This document shows positions 48,596 to 56,530 of a stretch of 64,000 nucleotides of DNA, one piece after another. A program made the position numbers and the translations under genes. The notes under the pieces are model-generated. The model was given only the letters and a program-made list of their open reading frames with translations, ran no database searches and was not told where the DNA came from. How positions within the stretch are numbered: the first letter of the stretch is position 1; each line of letters begins with the position of its first letter. The DNA comes from an uncultured Oscillospiraceae bacterium (GTDB taxonomy: Bacteria > Bacillota > Clostridia > Oscillospirales > Acutalibacteraceae): positions 10,638 to 74,637 of the forward strand of contig CAJUNQ010000063.1 in NCBI GenBank assembly GCA_910587835.1, read 5' to 3'.

Positions 48596-49447
48596 TTAGG
48601 ATTGCCTTTTTCTTACAGGAATCCACACCTCATACCGCGCGTTTTGAGGGTCAGGATTCAGGTATACCTCCATGTCCGGCGCGTTGGCATACTCATATCC
48701 AGAAGCAGGCAGCCATTCTGTAATTATACGCTGTTCCAGCTCCTGAATGGATTGGTTTGTGCCCGACCCTGGAAAAATTGCCCAAATGGATGCGGGCACA
48801 GTGTATTCCTCAAATTCACTGTGACTTTTTGTGCTGGAAACAGCAATGAAATATTTCCACTCTTCATCATCATGGCACGCGCTTACGCCTAATAAGCCCA
48901 TGGGAGGAGCATCCATCACACCGGCCAATTTTTGAATCGTTCCATTCGCAGCCGCCTCCTGCCACATTTTGGGAACAGCCATAAAGTTTTGCTCAAGCTC
49001 CTTGTACAGCGGCGCGGATATGCCAATAATCCGAAATGCGTCTTTGGTCTCTATTCGATAATTCATTTCTTCACCCCCTTTAACAGCAATGGTAAATGTA
49101 ATGGGAGGGAATGATTTTACAGATACGCCATCCTGTTTGACCGCAGATGGAGCTATGCCGTGGATGCTTTGGAAAGCCCGGTTGAACGCAGTGGGAGAAC
49201 GGTAGCCATATTTTTCTGCAATATCGATAATTTTTTCATTTTTGCTCTGCAAGTCCACAGCGGCTAATGACATCCTTCTTCTTCGGATATATTCCGACAG
49301 AGTAGTACCAGCCATGTAGGTGAACATTCTTTGATAATGATAGGCAGAGCAACAAGCAATCTGCCCAAGCCGCTTATAGTCAATCTCACTGGTCAAATGT
49401 TCTTCTATATAAGCGATACTCTGGTTCAGCCTTTCGACCCAGTCCAT
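48596..49447 (-). CDS. AraC family regulator with GyrI-like effector-binding domain
   Basis: A 283-residue protein. Residues 8-106 form the two helix-turn-helix motifs of AraC/XylS (A-C-C-S-A-Y-H-Y-Q-R-M-F and I-A-E-K-Y-G-Y-R-S-P-T-A-F-N-R-A-F). Residues 125-283 are a GyrI-like domain (F-R-I-I-G-I-S-A-P-L-Y-K-E-L, ending Y-E-V-W-I-P-V), which binds small hydrophobic or cationic drugs in Rob/SoxS-BmrR relatives. It probably senses a toxic small molecule. The target is unknown; its neighbours are the FAD/Rieske oxidoreductase and a chemoreceptor. TATAAT on the minus strand (49493-49488) with extended TG probably starts it. Confidence 0.88.
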   Translation of the reverse strand: MDWVERLNQSIAYIEEHLTSEIDYKRLGQIACCSAYHYQRMFTYMAGTTLSEYIRRRRMSLAAVDLQSKNEKIIDIAEKYGYRSPTAFNRAFQSIHGIAPSAVKQDGVSVKSFPPITFTIAVKGGEEMNYRIETKDAFRIIGISAPLYKELEQNFMAVPKMWQEAAANGTIQKLAGVMDAPPMGLLGVSACHDDEEWKYFIAVSSTKSHSEFEEYTVPASIWAIFPGSGTNQSIQELEQRIITEWLPASGYEYANAPDMEVYLNPDPQNARYEVWIPVRKRQS

Positions 49448-49755
49448 TGAGACACCTCCGTTGTCAACAACATTTGCCTCTATCTTAATTATACCAGCAT
49501 TTGAAAAAGTCTTCCTCTCAATACCTGCACAAAAAAGAGAGCGCAGACACTGCGCTTGTTTTGATTATTCCTGCAATAAGTGCAGCTCTATTATACTGAA
49601 ATAAGAATGGGATGTCAAAGCTGCGGTGAAATAAAATACCGCCAAAGCAGCGTATGGGGGGCCGATCAAGCGGCGGCCAGTTGGGCCGGGACAGCCCCAA
49701 GGAGAGCAGGAGGGGACCTCTGCTCTGATTTAAGCCAAGATTTCCCATTCTATCA
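49448..49755. other. Intergenic region upstream of the AraC-type gene
   Basis: Holds the AraC-gene promoter (-10 TATAAT at 49493-49488, minus strand, TG one base upstream) and about 250 bases without a convincing gene. A short minus-strand reading frame (49518-49748) has no ribosome site and is not believed. Confidence 0.4.
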
Positions 49756-49785
49756 TTGACAAACCTCTGCCGGACGGCCTATAAT
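49756..49785 (+). promoter_or_regulatory. Consensus promoter for the second chemoreceptor
   Basis: TTGACA (49756-49761), 18-base spacer, TATAAT (49780-49785). Transcription would start near 49792, leaving a leader of about 220 bases. Confidence 0.8.
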
Positions 49786-49806
49786 GAATTAAGGTTTTAA
49801 AGAGTA

Positions 49807-49958
49807 GCCCCCAGGGATATGCAGTGATGGGACTGGGGACACAGGGCAGCGCGGTTGTCTTGTGTCCTGGCCTCCGCCTTTGCGCTATCCTGGGAGCCGC
49901 GCTATGGCCTGCCTGAAAACGGGATAGCGTTCCCTTTGCCCGGCGCAGGCAAAGGCGG
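49807..49958 (+). ncRNA. Structured 5' leader of the chemoreceptor gene, class unknown
   Basis: Three consecutive pairings. CCCCAG (49809-49814) pairs with CTGGGG (49833-49838); GGACACA (49837-49843) with TGTGTCC (49861-49867); CCGCCTTTGC (49874-49883) with GCAAAGGCGG (49949-49958). The last is extended by CGCTATCC (49883-49890) with GGATAGCG (49922-49929), and a GCC/GGC tip lies inside. The first two helices share bases, so they may be alternative. It does not match the c-di-GMP-I, glycine or cobalamin consensus as far as can be judged. It ends about 50 bases before the start codon. Confidence 0.45.
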
Positions 49959-50010
49959 CTATGGGCGGGCCCTGGCGGGAAGCCTGATGAAGCAAAACAG
50001 GAGTGTATTG

Positions 50011-51987
50011 ATGATGAAAAGTATTCGCAGAAAAATCACAACATGTTTGATCGCCACCGTGCTCATCGCATTGTTGACGGTGGGGGCCTTTAGCATGGTG
50101 CTGAACTACCGGAGCACCTTGTCTACGGTGGAACAGATGATGGGGGAAACGGCCGTGCTGGCAGGAGAGCGCATCCAGCAGGAGCTGGAGGCCTACCGGA
50201 ACGTTGCCATGGACACGGGCTGCATCCCTCAGCTTTCCGGCAGCGATGTGCCCGTGGAGGAAAAGCGCGCGATTATAGACGAGCGGGTGAGTATGCACGG
50301 CTTCCAGCGCGGCAATATTGTGGGCGCGGATGGCGTCAGCATATTTGATGGGAACGACTACTCTGACCGGGAATATGTGCGGCAGGCCATGGCAGGGAAC
50401 GTCTATGTGTCAGAGCCGCTGATCAGCAAGATCACCGGCGAGCTCTCTATTATGGTGGCCGCGCCCCTGTATGACGGCGGGCAGCAGGGCGGGGATATTG
50501 TTGGCGTAGTGTATTTTGTGCCCCCCGAGACCTTCCTTAATGACATTGTCTCTTCTATCAAGGTCAGCGACAGCAGCCATGCTTATATGATCAATAAAAA
50601 TGGCGACACCATTGCTGACAACACCCTGGAGACCATCACCACCGAGAATGTTGAGCGGGAAGCCCAGAAGGACTCCTCCTTACAGGGGTTGGCGGATATC
50701 CATGAGGCCATGCGCCAGGGAGACAGTGGGTTCGGCAGCTTTCAGGCGGCAGATGGGCCCCGCTTTGCAGCCTATGCCCCGGTAGGGGGAACGGACGGTT
50801 GGAGCGTGGCCATAACAGCCATGAAAAAGGATTATCTGGCTGATACATATTTTGGCATGTTTATCAATGTGGGTGTTACCCTGCTCTCGATCCTGGCTTC
50901 TATCGTAGTGGCTTTAAAGCTTTCCAGCAATATCAGCGTGCCCATGCAGGCCTGCGCCCGGCGCATGAAGCAGCTGGTGGCGGGCGACCTGGATTCCCCT
51001 GTGCCCCAGGCCCAGGGACAGGATGAGACCGCGGATCTGACACGGTCTACCGGGGAGCTGGTGGCAGGCCTGCATACCATTATCCAGGATATCAGCTACC
51101 TGTTGACAGAAATGGCAGGGAAGAACTTTGATGTGGCGTCCTCCCACCGGGAGGCATATGTGGGCAGCTTCCAGGGAATCCTGGAAGCCATGCGCACCCT
51201 GAAGGTCCAGTTGAGCGCTACCATGCGTCAAATTGACGGGGCCGCAGGGCAGGTGTCCGCCGCCAGCAGCCAGGTTTCCAGCGGCGCCCAGACTTTGAGC
51301 CAGGGCACGGTAATGCAGGCAAGCTCTGTGCAGGAGCTCGCCGCCACGATTTCCGACATTTCGTCCAGCGCAAAGCGCACGTCTTCTGCGGCTGAGGAAG
51401 CCGGCCATTTTGTGGAGCAGGCAGGGGCGCAGCTGGGCATCAGCGTGAACTATGTGGGCGAGCTTAACAGTGCTATGGAAAAAATATCCAATTCCTCTAC
51501 TGAGATTTCCGTCATCATTGCAACCATAGAGGATATTGCTTTCCAGACCAACATTCTGGCCCTGAACGCTGCGGTGGAAGCCGCACGGGCAGGGACCTCT
51601 GGCAAGGGCTTTGCCGTAGTGGCCGACGAGGTGCGCCGTTTGGCCTCTAAATCTGACGAGGCTGCCAAGGCCACCAAGGATTTGATCGAGCGTTCTATTT
51701 CCGCTGTCAATGAGGGCAACGGGACTATGGCCAAGGTTACCGACGCCCTGGAGCGCACCAATGCTTTGGCAGGCAATGTTACCGCTCAGATGGACATTGT
51801 GGTGGACGCCGTGGAGAACCAGACGGAAGCCATCGCCCAGGTGACCGAGGGCATCGACCAGATTTCCTCTGTGGTGCAGACCAACAGCGCCACCTCGGAG
51901 GAAAGCGCCGCCGCCAGCCAACAGCTTTCGGCAGAGGCGTCCAGTCTGAAGCATCTGGTGGAGCAGTTTACCCTTGCGAAAGAGTAA
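50011..51987 (+). CDS. Methyl-accepting chemotaxis protein with dCache-type sensor
   Basis: A 658-residue receptor. Span 1 is at about residues 11-33; the extracellular sensor (35-280) has dCache features (Y-S-D-R-E-Y-V-R-Q-A-M-A-G, V-S-E-P-L-I-S-K-I-T-G-E, Y-M-I-N-K-N-G-D-T-I-A, G-W-S-V-A-I-T-A). Span 2 is near 285-305, then HAMP and the signalling hairpin with tip I-E-D-I-A-F-Q-T-N-I-L-A-L-N-A-A-V-E-A-A-R-A-G. dCache domains commonly bind amino acids. The start at 50011 is chosen for CAGGAGT upstream; the open frame before it is the folded leader. A terminator follows. Confidence 0.9.
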   Translation: MMKSIRRKITTCLIATVLIALLTVGAFSMVLNYRSTLSTVEQMMGETAVLAGERIQQELEAYRNVAMDTGCIPQLSGSDVPVEEKRAIIDERVSMHGFQRGNIVGADGVSIFDGNDYSDREYVRQAMAGNVYVSEPLISKITGELSIMVAAPLYDGGQQGGDIVGVVYFVPPETFLNDIVSSIKVSDSSHAYMINKNGDTIADNTLETITTENVEREAQKDSSLQGLADIHEAMRQGDSGFGSFQAADGPRFAAYAPVGGTDGWSVAITAMKKDYLADTYFGMFINVGVTLLSILASIVVALKLSSNISVPMQACARRMKQLVAGDLDSPVPQAQGQDETADLTRSTGELVAGLHTIIQDISYLLTEMAGKNFDVASSHREAYVGSFQGILEAMRTLKVQLSATMRQIDGAAGQVSAASSQVSSGAQTLSQGTVMQASSVQELAATISDISSSAKRTSSAAEEAGHFVEQAGAQLGISVNYVGELNSAMEKISNSSTEISVIIATIEDIAFQTNILALNAAVEAARAGTSGKGFAVVADEVRRLASKSDEAAKATKDLIERSISAVNEGNGTMAKVTDALERTNALAGNVTAQMDIVVDAVENQTEAIAQVTEGIDQISSVVQTNSATSEESAAASQQLSAEASSLKHLVEQFTLAKE

Positions 51988-52053
51988 AGCTACCCGAAGG
52001 ACAAACTCATGATTTTCAGCGGCCTAGCCCCCACAGGCGGGCGGCATAGGGAA

Positions 52054-52087
52054 GGGACCCTGCCTTTTGCTGGCAGGGTCCCTTTTT
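52054..52087 (+). terminator. Terminator after the second chemoreceptor
   Basis: GGGACCCTGCC pairs with GGCAGGGTCCC over TTTTGCT, followed by TTTTT. Confidence 0.85.
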
Positions 52088-52152
52088 GCTGGGGGTATGG
52101 GTTAACGCGTTTGCTAAATGGTTCTAAATGATTCCTACTTTGAGGTATAAAC

Positions 52153-52530
52153 ATGGTATTCAGGATAAGGACATCCAAAAAGACAATGAACCTATTCGCA
52201 GAAATAACAGCAAGTACCAAATACGCACCGTTTGTTCTCTCGAAATTATCCATTTCAATGTCTATTAAGAGTGGAAAGAAACTATGTGAAGCGGATTTTA
52301 AAACGGATAGTTTTGGCCTTGACTTAAATCGTCAGATCATCACTGGCGAATGGGACGAGTTATATAAAGGCCTAATTGAAATGTTTGAAGATATCCATCT
52401 CAGCGATGATGACTATTTTCAGAAGTACCTTAAGGCGCATCTGGACCGCGGAGCGAAGATGATTCACAGCGAGTTCAAGTATAATGACGACTTCCTGCTC
52501 GCATTGCTGTGTGGCACAAGCGGACTATGA
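52153..52530 (+). CDS. Orphan DndE-like protein
   Basis: A 125-residue protein on an AT-rich patch. The pattern fits DndE (DUF1832) of DNA phosphorothioation systems: an N-terminal R-I-R-T-S-K-K-T helix start, then F-V-L-S-K-L-S-I-S-M-S-I, then G-L-D-L-N59-R60-x4-G65-E66-W-D-E-L, then K-A-H-L-D-R-G (94-100). DndE binds nicked DNA and works with DndB, C and D to place sulfur in the backbone. None of those partners is nearby, so this is an orphan or relic. GAGG lies seven bases before ATG. The C-terminus (L-L-C-G-T-S-G-L) may be cut by the decayed sequence that follows. Confidence 0.62.
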   Translation: MVFRIRTSKKTMNLFAEITASTKYAPFVLSKLSISMSIKSGKKLCEADFKTDSFGLDLNRQIITGEWDELYKGLIEMFEDIHLSDDDYFQKYLKAHLDRGAKMIHSEFKYNDDFLLALLCGTSGL

Positions 52531-53034
52531 CGTTCTGCTAAAAATGCGAATATGGCTTGGCAAAAAAGTTCTTAAAAAGGAGGGGATTGCCAGTGGAACG
52601 AGCGTCATTGCTTTTAGTCTCTCATATGGAAGAAAAGAAGATTTTTGCCAGAAACAGCGGAGGACGGCAGAACCCTTGCGTGCCCCCGTGCTACGCCCAG
52701 TAGCTGCGGAAGAGATGCGGCTGCTTACAGAGAGAAAGAAAAAGCCCTCCTCTGGGAAGGAGGCCGGCTTTTTGGGTCAGGACCCGGGGGATATCAGCGG
52801 TGTTGCTGCTGCGAGGGAAGTTGGCGAAGGCTGGCTTTCGAGTGGTTTTAAGATGAAACCACACCCCAGTTGGCCCCGAAGGAGCGGCGGGCTACCTGTT
52901 CCAGAACCCTTTGAAAAAGTGGACGAAACTTTTCTGAACGCTCAGCGAGGCCTTGTTTATGGATTCTTTGTTTTGGGGGGCTACTGGGCGGGGGCGTTTT
53001 GACGTTATGGGGAGGGGGCGGCTTTGCCCCGTGA
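52531..53034. other. Decayed intergenic sequence
   Basis: About 500 bases with no convincing gene. A short frame starting GTG 52593 after AAGGAGGGG (36 codons) could be translated but resembles nothing. Near 52910-52935 the words AGTGGACGAAACTTTT recall 56164-56179, suggesting remains of a repeat family. GC content rises back toward the chromosomal level. Confidence 0.4.
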
Positions 53035-53066
53035 AAAAAGGACGTTTCAGAGAGAAACGTCCTTTT
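53035..53066 (+). terminator. Intrinsic terminator
   Basis: AAAAGGACGTTTC pairs with GAAACGTCCTTTT over AGAGA. It ends whatever transcript crosses the DndE region. Confidence 0.75.
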
Positions 53067-53191
53067 GGGTTTGCAGCTTTAGCATAAAGTATCGAGCAAA
53101 GCGAGATAGCAAAGGAGAGTTATGCGGCGCAAAAACACGAGAAGGAGGTAGAGACTGAGACGTTTACGGGTAGGGGAGTGGTCAGTGTGCC

Positions 53192-53361
53192 AGGGCGTGT
53201 CCCCATAAGCTGAGTATGCGGATTTTTGAGCAGATTCCAGGCAAGAATTTGCAGTGTTGCTTGCGACTCTTATGTGCCTTGCGCACCTCAAGAATTTTTG
53301 GCGCAGAAGATGGCAAAATCTGTCCAAAAGGCGCGTGCGAACGCTTATGGGAGCACGTTCT
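53192..53361. repeat. MITE-like element, copy 1
   Basis: 170 bp. The left end AGGGCGTGTCCCCATAAGC is mirrored at the right end by GCTTATGGGAGCACGTTCT. The interior shares TGCGGATTTTTGAGCAG, the word CTTGCG-ACTCTTA and TCAAGAATTTTTGGCGCAGA with the element at 60739-60920. No transposase is encoded. Confidence 0.75.
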
Positions 53362-53440
53362 AGGAAAGTCTTTTGCAGTACCTTTTGGGAGGTGGCTGGA
53401 GCTATGCGTTTTATGCGCGGGTTTGGTTGTTCAGACGGGC

Positions 53441-54595
53441 CTATTCTCCGAAAATGGCCTGCGCCTTTTGCATGTGCTCCGCGATTTTTACCCCAAAGGG
53501 GCACCGGGCCTCGCACTGGCCGCACCCGATACAGGCCCCGGCCTTGACGGACAGGGCGCGGTAGTGCTCCCGCACGGTTTCGGGGACCATATGCTGGGCC
53601 CCGCACAGGTCGGCAAACTTGTTTACGCTGGCAATGTCAATGCCCACGGCGCAGGGGGCGCAGTGGCCGCAGTACATACACTGGTCGGTGAAGGAATGGG
53701 CCGGGCAGCTGCTCAGCAGTTGGGCGTAGTCCCGCTCCTGCTCGCTGGCCTGGCAGTAGGCTGTGGCCTGCAGGAGCTCCTCCTGGCTGGCGGCTCCGGT
53801 GAGGACTGTAGCCACGCCGGGGCGGGTGAGGCAGTAGTGGAGGCACTGGGGAACCGTCATGGCTGCGCCGAAGGGGGAGGCCTCCTTGTTCAGCAGGGCC
53901 CCGCCGCCGTAGGGCTTCATGACTGTTAGGGCCACCCCCTGGCTCTCGCAGAGGCTGTAAAGCTCCAGCCTTTCCGGGTCGGTGCGAGAGAGCACGTCTG
54001 GGGCCTCGTAAGTAGACTTTTCAAAGAGCACATTCAGGTCCTCGTTGGGGGGAACCATGTCGTAGGCCGGGTTGATGCTGAACATGATCACGTCGGTCAG
54101 GCCGGTTTTCACCGCCTGAATGGCCATGCGGGGGTTGTGGGTGCTCATGCCCAGAAAGCGGATGGTTCCGGCAGCTTTCTGCTCTTTGGTGAATTCCAGC
54201 ACCGGGCCCTGAAAGACCTGGTCAAAATCCTTCTGTTGGTCCACATAGTGGATCATGCCCACATCCACATAGCTGGTGCGAAGCCGGTCCAGCAGGTCGG
54301 CAAAGGAGGCCTTGACCTGGTCCATGTTCCGGGTGCGCTTATACTGGCCGTCGATCCAGGCAGAGCAAATGTGGGCCTGCAGAATGAACTTTTCCCGCCG
54401 TCCCTGCATGGCCTGACCAAAAGCGCCGCGCACATGGGGCTCGGGGCTGAAAAGGTCGAAATAGTTCACGCCGGCGTCAATGGCAAGGTCCAGCAGATCG
54501 GCGGCAGCATCCATGCTCAGGTTGACAAGGGCTTCGCAGCCCAGGCCGATCTCCCCTACCTGCAGGCCGGTGCGGCCTAAGGTTCTGTAATTCAT
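53441..54595 (-). CDS. Aldo/keto reductase with C-terminal 4Fe-4S ferredoxin domain
   Basis: A 384-residue protein. The N-terminal aldo-keto reductase barrel has R-T-G-L-Q-V-G-E-I-G-L-G-C and the active-site segment Y-F-D-L-F-S-P-E (Asp present; the usual Tyr lies in the D-A-G-V-N-Y-F-D stretch). The C-terminal cluster region has C-M-Y-C-G-H-C-A-P-C and C-I-G-C-G-Q-C-E-A-R-C-P, two [4Fe-4S] sets. Such fusions in anaerobes probably couple carbonyl reduction to ferredoxin or NAD(P)H; the substrate is unknown. The start at 54595 has GGAAGGAG. It diverges from an esterase gene; both promoters are clear. Confidence 0.88.
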   Translation of the reverse strand: MNYRTLGRTGLQVGEIGLGCEALVNLSMDAAADLLDLAIDAGVNYFDLFSPEPHVRGAFGQAMQGRREKFILQAHICSAWIDGQYKRTRNMDQVKASFADLLDRLRTSYVDVGMIHYVDQQKDFDQVFQGPVLEFTKEQKAAGTIRFLGMSTHNPRMAIQAVKTGLTDVIMFSINPAYDMVPPNEDLNVLFEKSTYEAPDVLSRTDPERLELYSLCESQGVALTVMKPYGGGALLNKEASPFGAAMTVPQCLHYCLTRPGVATVLTGAASQEELLQATAYCQASEQERDYAQLLSSCPAHSFTDQCMYCGHCAPCAVGIDIASVNKFADLCGAQHMVPETVREHYRALSVKAGACIGCGQCEARCPFGVKIAEHMQKAQAIFGE

Positions 54596-54629
54596 AATCT
54601 GTGGCTCCTTCCTGTGATGTATTGGACAA

Positions 54630-54658
54630 AGTATACAACATTTTGGCCTGAATAGCAA
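54630..54658 (-). promoter_or_regulatory. Promoter of the aldo/keto reductase gene
   Basis: Minus strand: TTGCTA (54658-54653), 17 bases, TATACT (54635-54630). Confidence 0.7.
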
Positions 54659-54738
54659 GAGGAAAAGGGGAAAGTGCGCGGCGTTTTTCCCGGGCTCGGG
54701 ATTCTTCTGGAATATGAGGGAGAGAAGGAATCAAAGCC

Positions 54739-54767
54739 TTGCTTTTCGGCGGTGGGCATGGTATACT
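54739..54767 (+). promoter_or_regulatory. Promoter of the esterase gene
   Basis: TTGCTT (54739-54744), 17 bases, TATACT (54762-54767). It is almost the same pair of hexamers as the divergent reductase promoter. Confidence 0.75.
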
Positions 54768-54809
54768 GTTTGAACAATCACCCAATCTTTTCCGAAAGGA
54801 GCCCTCTCC

Positions 54810-55781
54810 ATGACCGCTATTCCCATCTGGTCTCCAGAAGAGTACAGCTATTCCATGTCCGCAGGCTTTGTCCCTTTTCTTGTCCCCTATCTTCATGACA
54901 GCCCTGGCCCTTGGCCGGTTATGCTGGTGATTCCCGGGGGCGGCTACTGTTTTGTCTCGCCCACAGAGGGCGAGCCTGTGGCCAAGCGGTTTTATGACGA
55001 GGGCTACAACGCCTTTGTGCTCACCTACACAGTCAACCCCTTGGGGAACGCCCCCCTGGGGCTGCAGCCCTTGCAGGACATTGCCCGGGCGGTGCGGCTT
55101 ATTCGCAGCCGGGCGGGGGAGTTTTGTATTGACCCGGGCAGGCTGGCAGTGTGCGGCTTTTCCGCCGGGGGGCATCTGGCGGCCAGTCTCTGTGTGCACC
55201 ATGGGGACGTGGAGGACAAGGACCCCCGTTACCGGGAGATTTCTGCCCGGCCTGACGCGGCGGTGCTCAGCTACCCGGTGATTACCAGCGGCGCGCTGGC
55301 CCACCGGGGGTCTTTTGACGCGCTGTTGGGGCCGGACGCCTGTCAGCAGGAGCTGGACTATATGAGTCTGGAAAACCATGTGACGGCCCACACGCCGCCT
55401 TGTTTTCTCTGGCAGACCATGGAGGACGGGGCGGTGCCGGTGGAGAACAGCTATTTGTTTGCCGGAGCCTGTCAGGCCAAGGGGGCGCCCTATGCCCACC
55501 ATGTGTTCACCAGGGGGCAGCATGGGCTCTCGCTGGCAGACGAGAGCTGGCTGGCCGGGGAATTCGGCGAGCCCTACACCATGGCCCAGTCAGCGGCCCT
55601 GCGGGACCAGGTGCAGGCGGGGCAGGTGCCGGGGGTGGCGCCGGAGGCCATGGACGGCTATTTTGCCCCGCCGGGAGAGGCGGACCCGGCATACCGGGCC
55701 AAGCTGGAGCGGGACTGCGCCCAGGTGCGGGTGTGGCCTCAGCTGGCGGCGGCGTGGCTGGCGGAGGCGCTGGAGCTGTAG
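54810..55781 (+). CDS. Alpha/beta hydrolase (BD-FAE/acetyl-esterase-like)
   Basis: A 323-residue hydrolase. The oxyanion segment is V-I-P-G-G-G-Y, and the nucleophile elbow is G-F-S-A-G-G-H-L-A at about residues 117-125. A late R-G-Q-H-G-L gives the catalytic His near residue 237. The family includes feruloyl, acetylxylan and other carbohydrate esterases. There is no signal peptide, so it acts in the cytosol, perhaps on imported oligosaccharides. GAAAGGAG precedes ATG 54810. The last 60 residues go beyond the catalytic core. Confidence 0.85.
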   Translation: MTAIPIWSPEEYSYSMSAGFVPFLVPYLHDSPGPWPVMLVIPGGGYCFVSPTEGEPVAKRFYDEGYNAFVLTYTVNPLGNAPLGLQPLQDIARAVRLIRSRAGEFCIDPGRLAVCGFSAGGHLAASLCVHHGDVEDKDPRYREISARPDAAVLSYPVITSGALAHRGSFDALLGPDACQQELDYMSLENHVTAHTPPCFLWQTMEDGAVPVENSYLFAGACQAKGAPYAHHVFTRGQHGLSLADESWLAGEFGEPYTMAQSAALRDQVQAGQVPGVAPEAMDGYFAPPGEADPAYRAKLERDCAQVRVWPQLAAAWLAEALEL

Positions 55782-56265
55782 ATTGTGGAGAAGGGAAATC
55801 GTGGTTTGTTTGGGATTTTCCTACAGGTCAGGACAATGGGGGATTTTTGGCTGGGTTTAGTGGCTGCGGGTTTTTCTGTGGTTGTGGGGTTCTTTTGCTC
55901 TGTTTCAGCCGGCAGCGGGTGGGCCGCTGGTCTCTCTGTGGTGGTTGGCTTTTCGTCTTGTTTGAGACGGCAGTGAGAGGGCCGCTGGTCTTCCTGCGGT
56001 CGACCTCGCTAAGTTCGACTTGCCTGCGGCAAGTCGGCGGCGCAGCCTTACCACGGCCCAACCGCTCTAGTTAAGTAGACTTCTGCCTCGCGGCTTTGTC
56101 TTCTGCGCCGCCTAAGTTCAAGGTCAAGGTCGCGAGACTCTGTCTCGCGCTCTGCCACCTTTGTAAAGGTGGACGAAACTTTTGGTTCGCGTTCCTTTGC
56201 TCTGCTTCGCTTTGACTTTTTCGCTCGCGTTGTCACCTTCTCTATAAAAATCCCCATCTTCCCTC
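55782..56265. repeat. Intergenic repeat cluster with compact hairpins
   Basis: About 480 bases without a gene. GGCAGCGGGTGGGCCGCTGG (about 55913) and its variant GGCAGTGAGAGGGCCGCTGG (about 55970) form an imperfect tandem pair. Then three perfect palindromes follow: CGACTTGCC-TGC-GGCAAGTCG (56015-56035), CGCGAGAC-TCT-GTCTCGCG (56131-56149), CCACCTTT-GT-AAAGGTGG (56155-56172). The last continues as ACGAAACTTTT, also found near 52920. No T-tract follows any of them. Confidence 0.6.
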
Positions 56266-56294
56266 TTGACTTCCCGGGCCCGCTGTGCTAAAAT
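56266..56294 (+). promoter_or_regulatory. Promoter of the ABC-F gene and its leader
   Basis: TTGACT (56266-56271), 17-base spacer, TAAAAT (56289-56294). It gives a leader of about 230 bases before ATG 56531. Confidence 0.75.
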
Positions 56295-56323
56295 GTCCCC
56301 ATAACCTGCAAAGGAGTGAAAAG

Positions 56324-56335
56324 ATGCGCGTTTAA
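56324..56335 (+). CDS. Three-codon upstream ORF (Met-Arg-Val-stop) in the ABC-F leader
   Basis: ATG CGC GTT TAA, preceded seven bases earlier by a full AAGGAG ribosome site, so it should be translated efficiently. It lies about 25 bases after the expected transcription start. Antibiotic-resistance ABC-F and erm genes are often controlled by short leader peptides at which drug-bound ribosomes stall; Met-Arg-Leu is a known minimal macrolide stall motif, and Met-Arg-Val is similar. The link here is inference. Confidence 0.6.
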   Translation: MRV

Positions 56336-56440
56336 ACATCACCCATGTCCACAAAATCATCCGAGTCTCTCTATGAGGCTCTGTTTTGTGCCGGGTTATG
56401 TTTGGCCGCTGCTTTTCACCAGTCTCTCTCGTCGGGCTCT

Positions 56441-56523
56441 GTTGACATGGTCAACGGGCTGCTCTTTTCCGGCGTTCGGGATACAGGTGTTGATTTTTTG
56501 CGGTCCCCCGGCAAGTCAGGGGG
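56441..56523 (+). promoter_or_regulatory. Attenuator-like leader of the ABC-F gene
   Basis: Three mutually complementary words: GTTGAC (56441-56446), GTCAAC (56450-56455) and GTTGAT (56489-56494), the last followed by six Ts (56494-56499). Pairing 1:2 makes a small hairpin with ATG-like loop; pairing 2:3 would place a stem directly before the T-run. CCCCC (56505-56509) can pair with GGGGG (56519-56523), which is the ribosome site of the ABC-F start. Both transcriptional and translational control are possible. The stems are short and need folding support. Confidence 0.45.
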
Positions 56524-56530
56524 TATATTT

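Noticed and set aside
48276..48626. Minus-strand frame of 116 codons near the AraC gene
   Set aside because: It runs through the 48.2-kb repeat, lacks a ribosome site and resembles no protein.
49807..49958. Class I c-di-GMP riboswitch upstream of the chemoreceptor
   Set aside because: GGACACAGGGCAGCGCGG recalls part of that motif, but the conserved order of elements and the GNRA/tetraloop-receptor parts are missing. Kept only as a structured leader of unknown class.
52484..53002. Open frame of 172 codons after the DndE-like gene
   Set aside because: No ribosome site, low-complexity basic and proline-rich composition, and overlap with repeat words. It looks like chance reading of decayed DNA.
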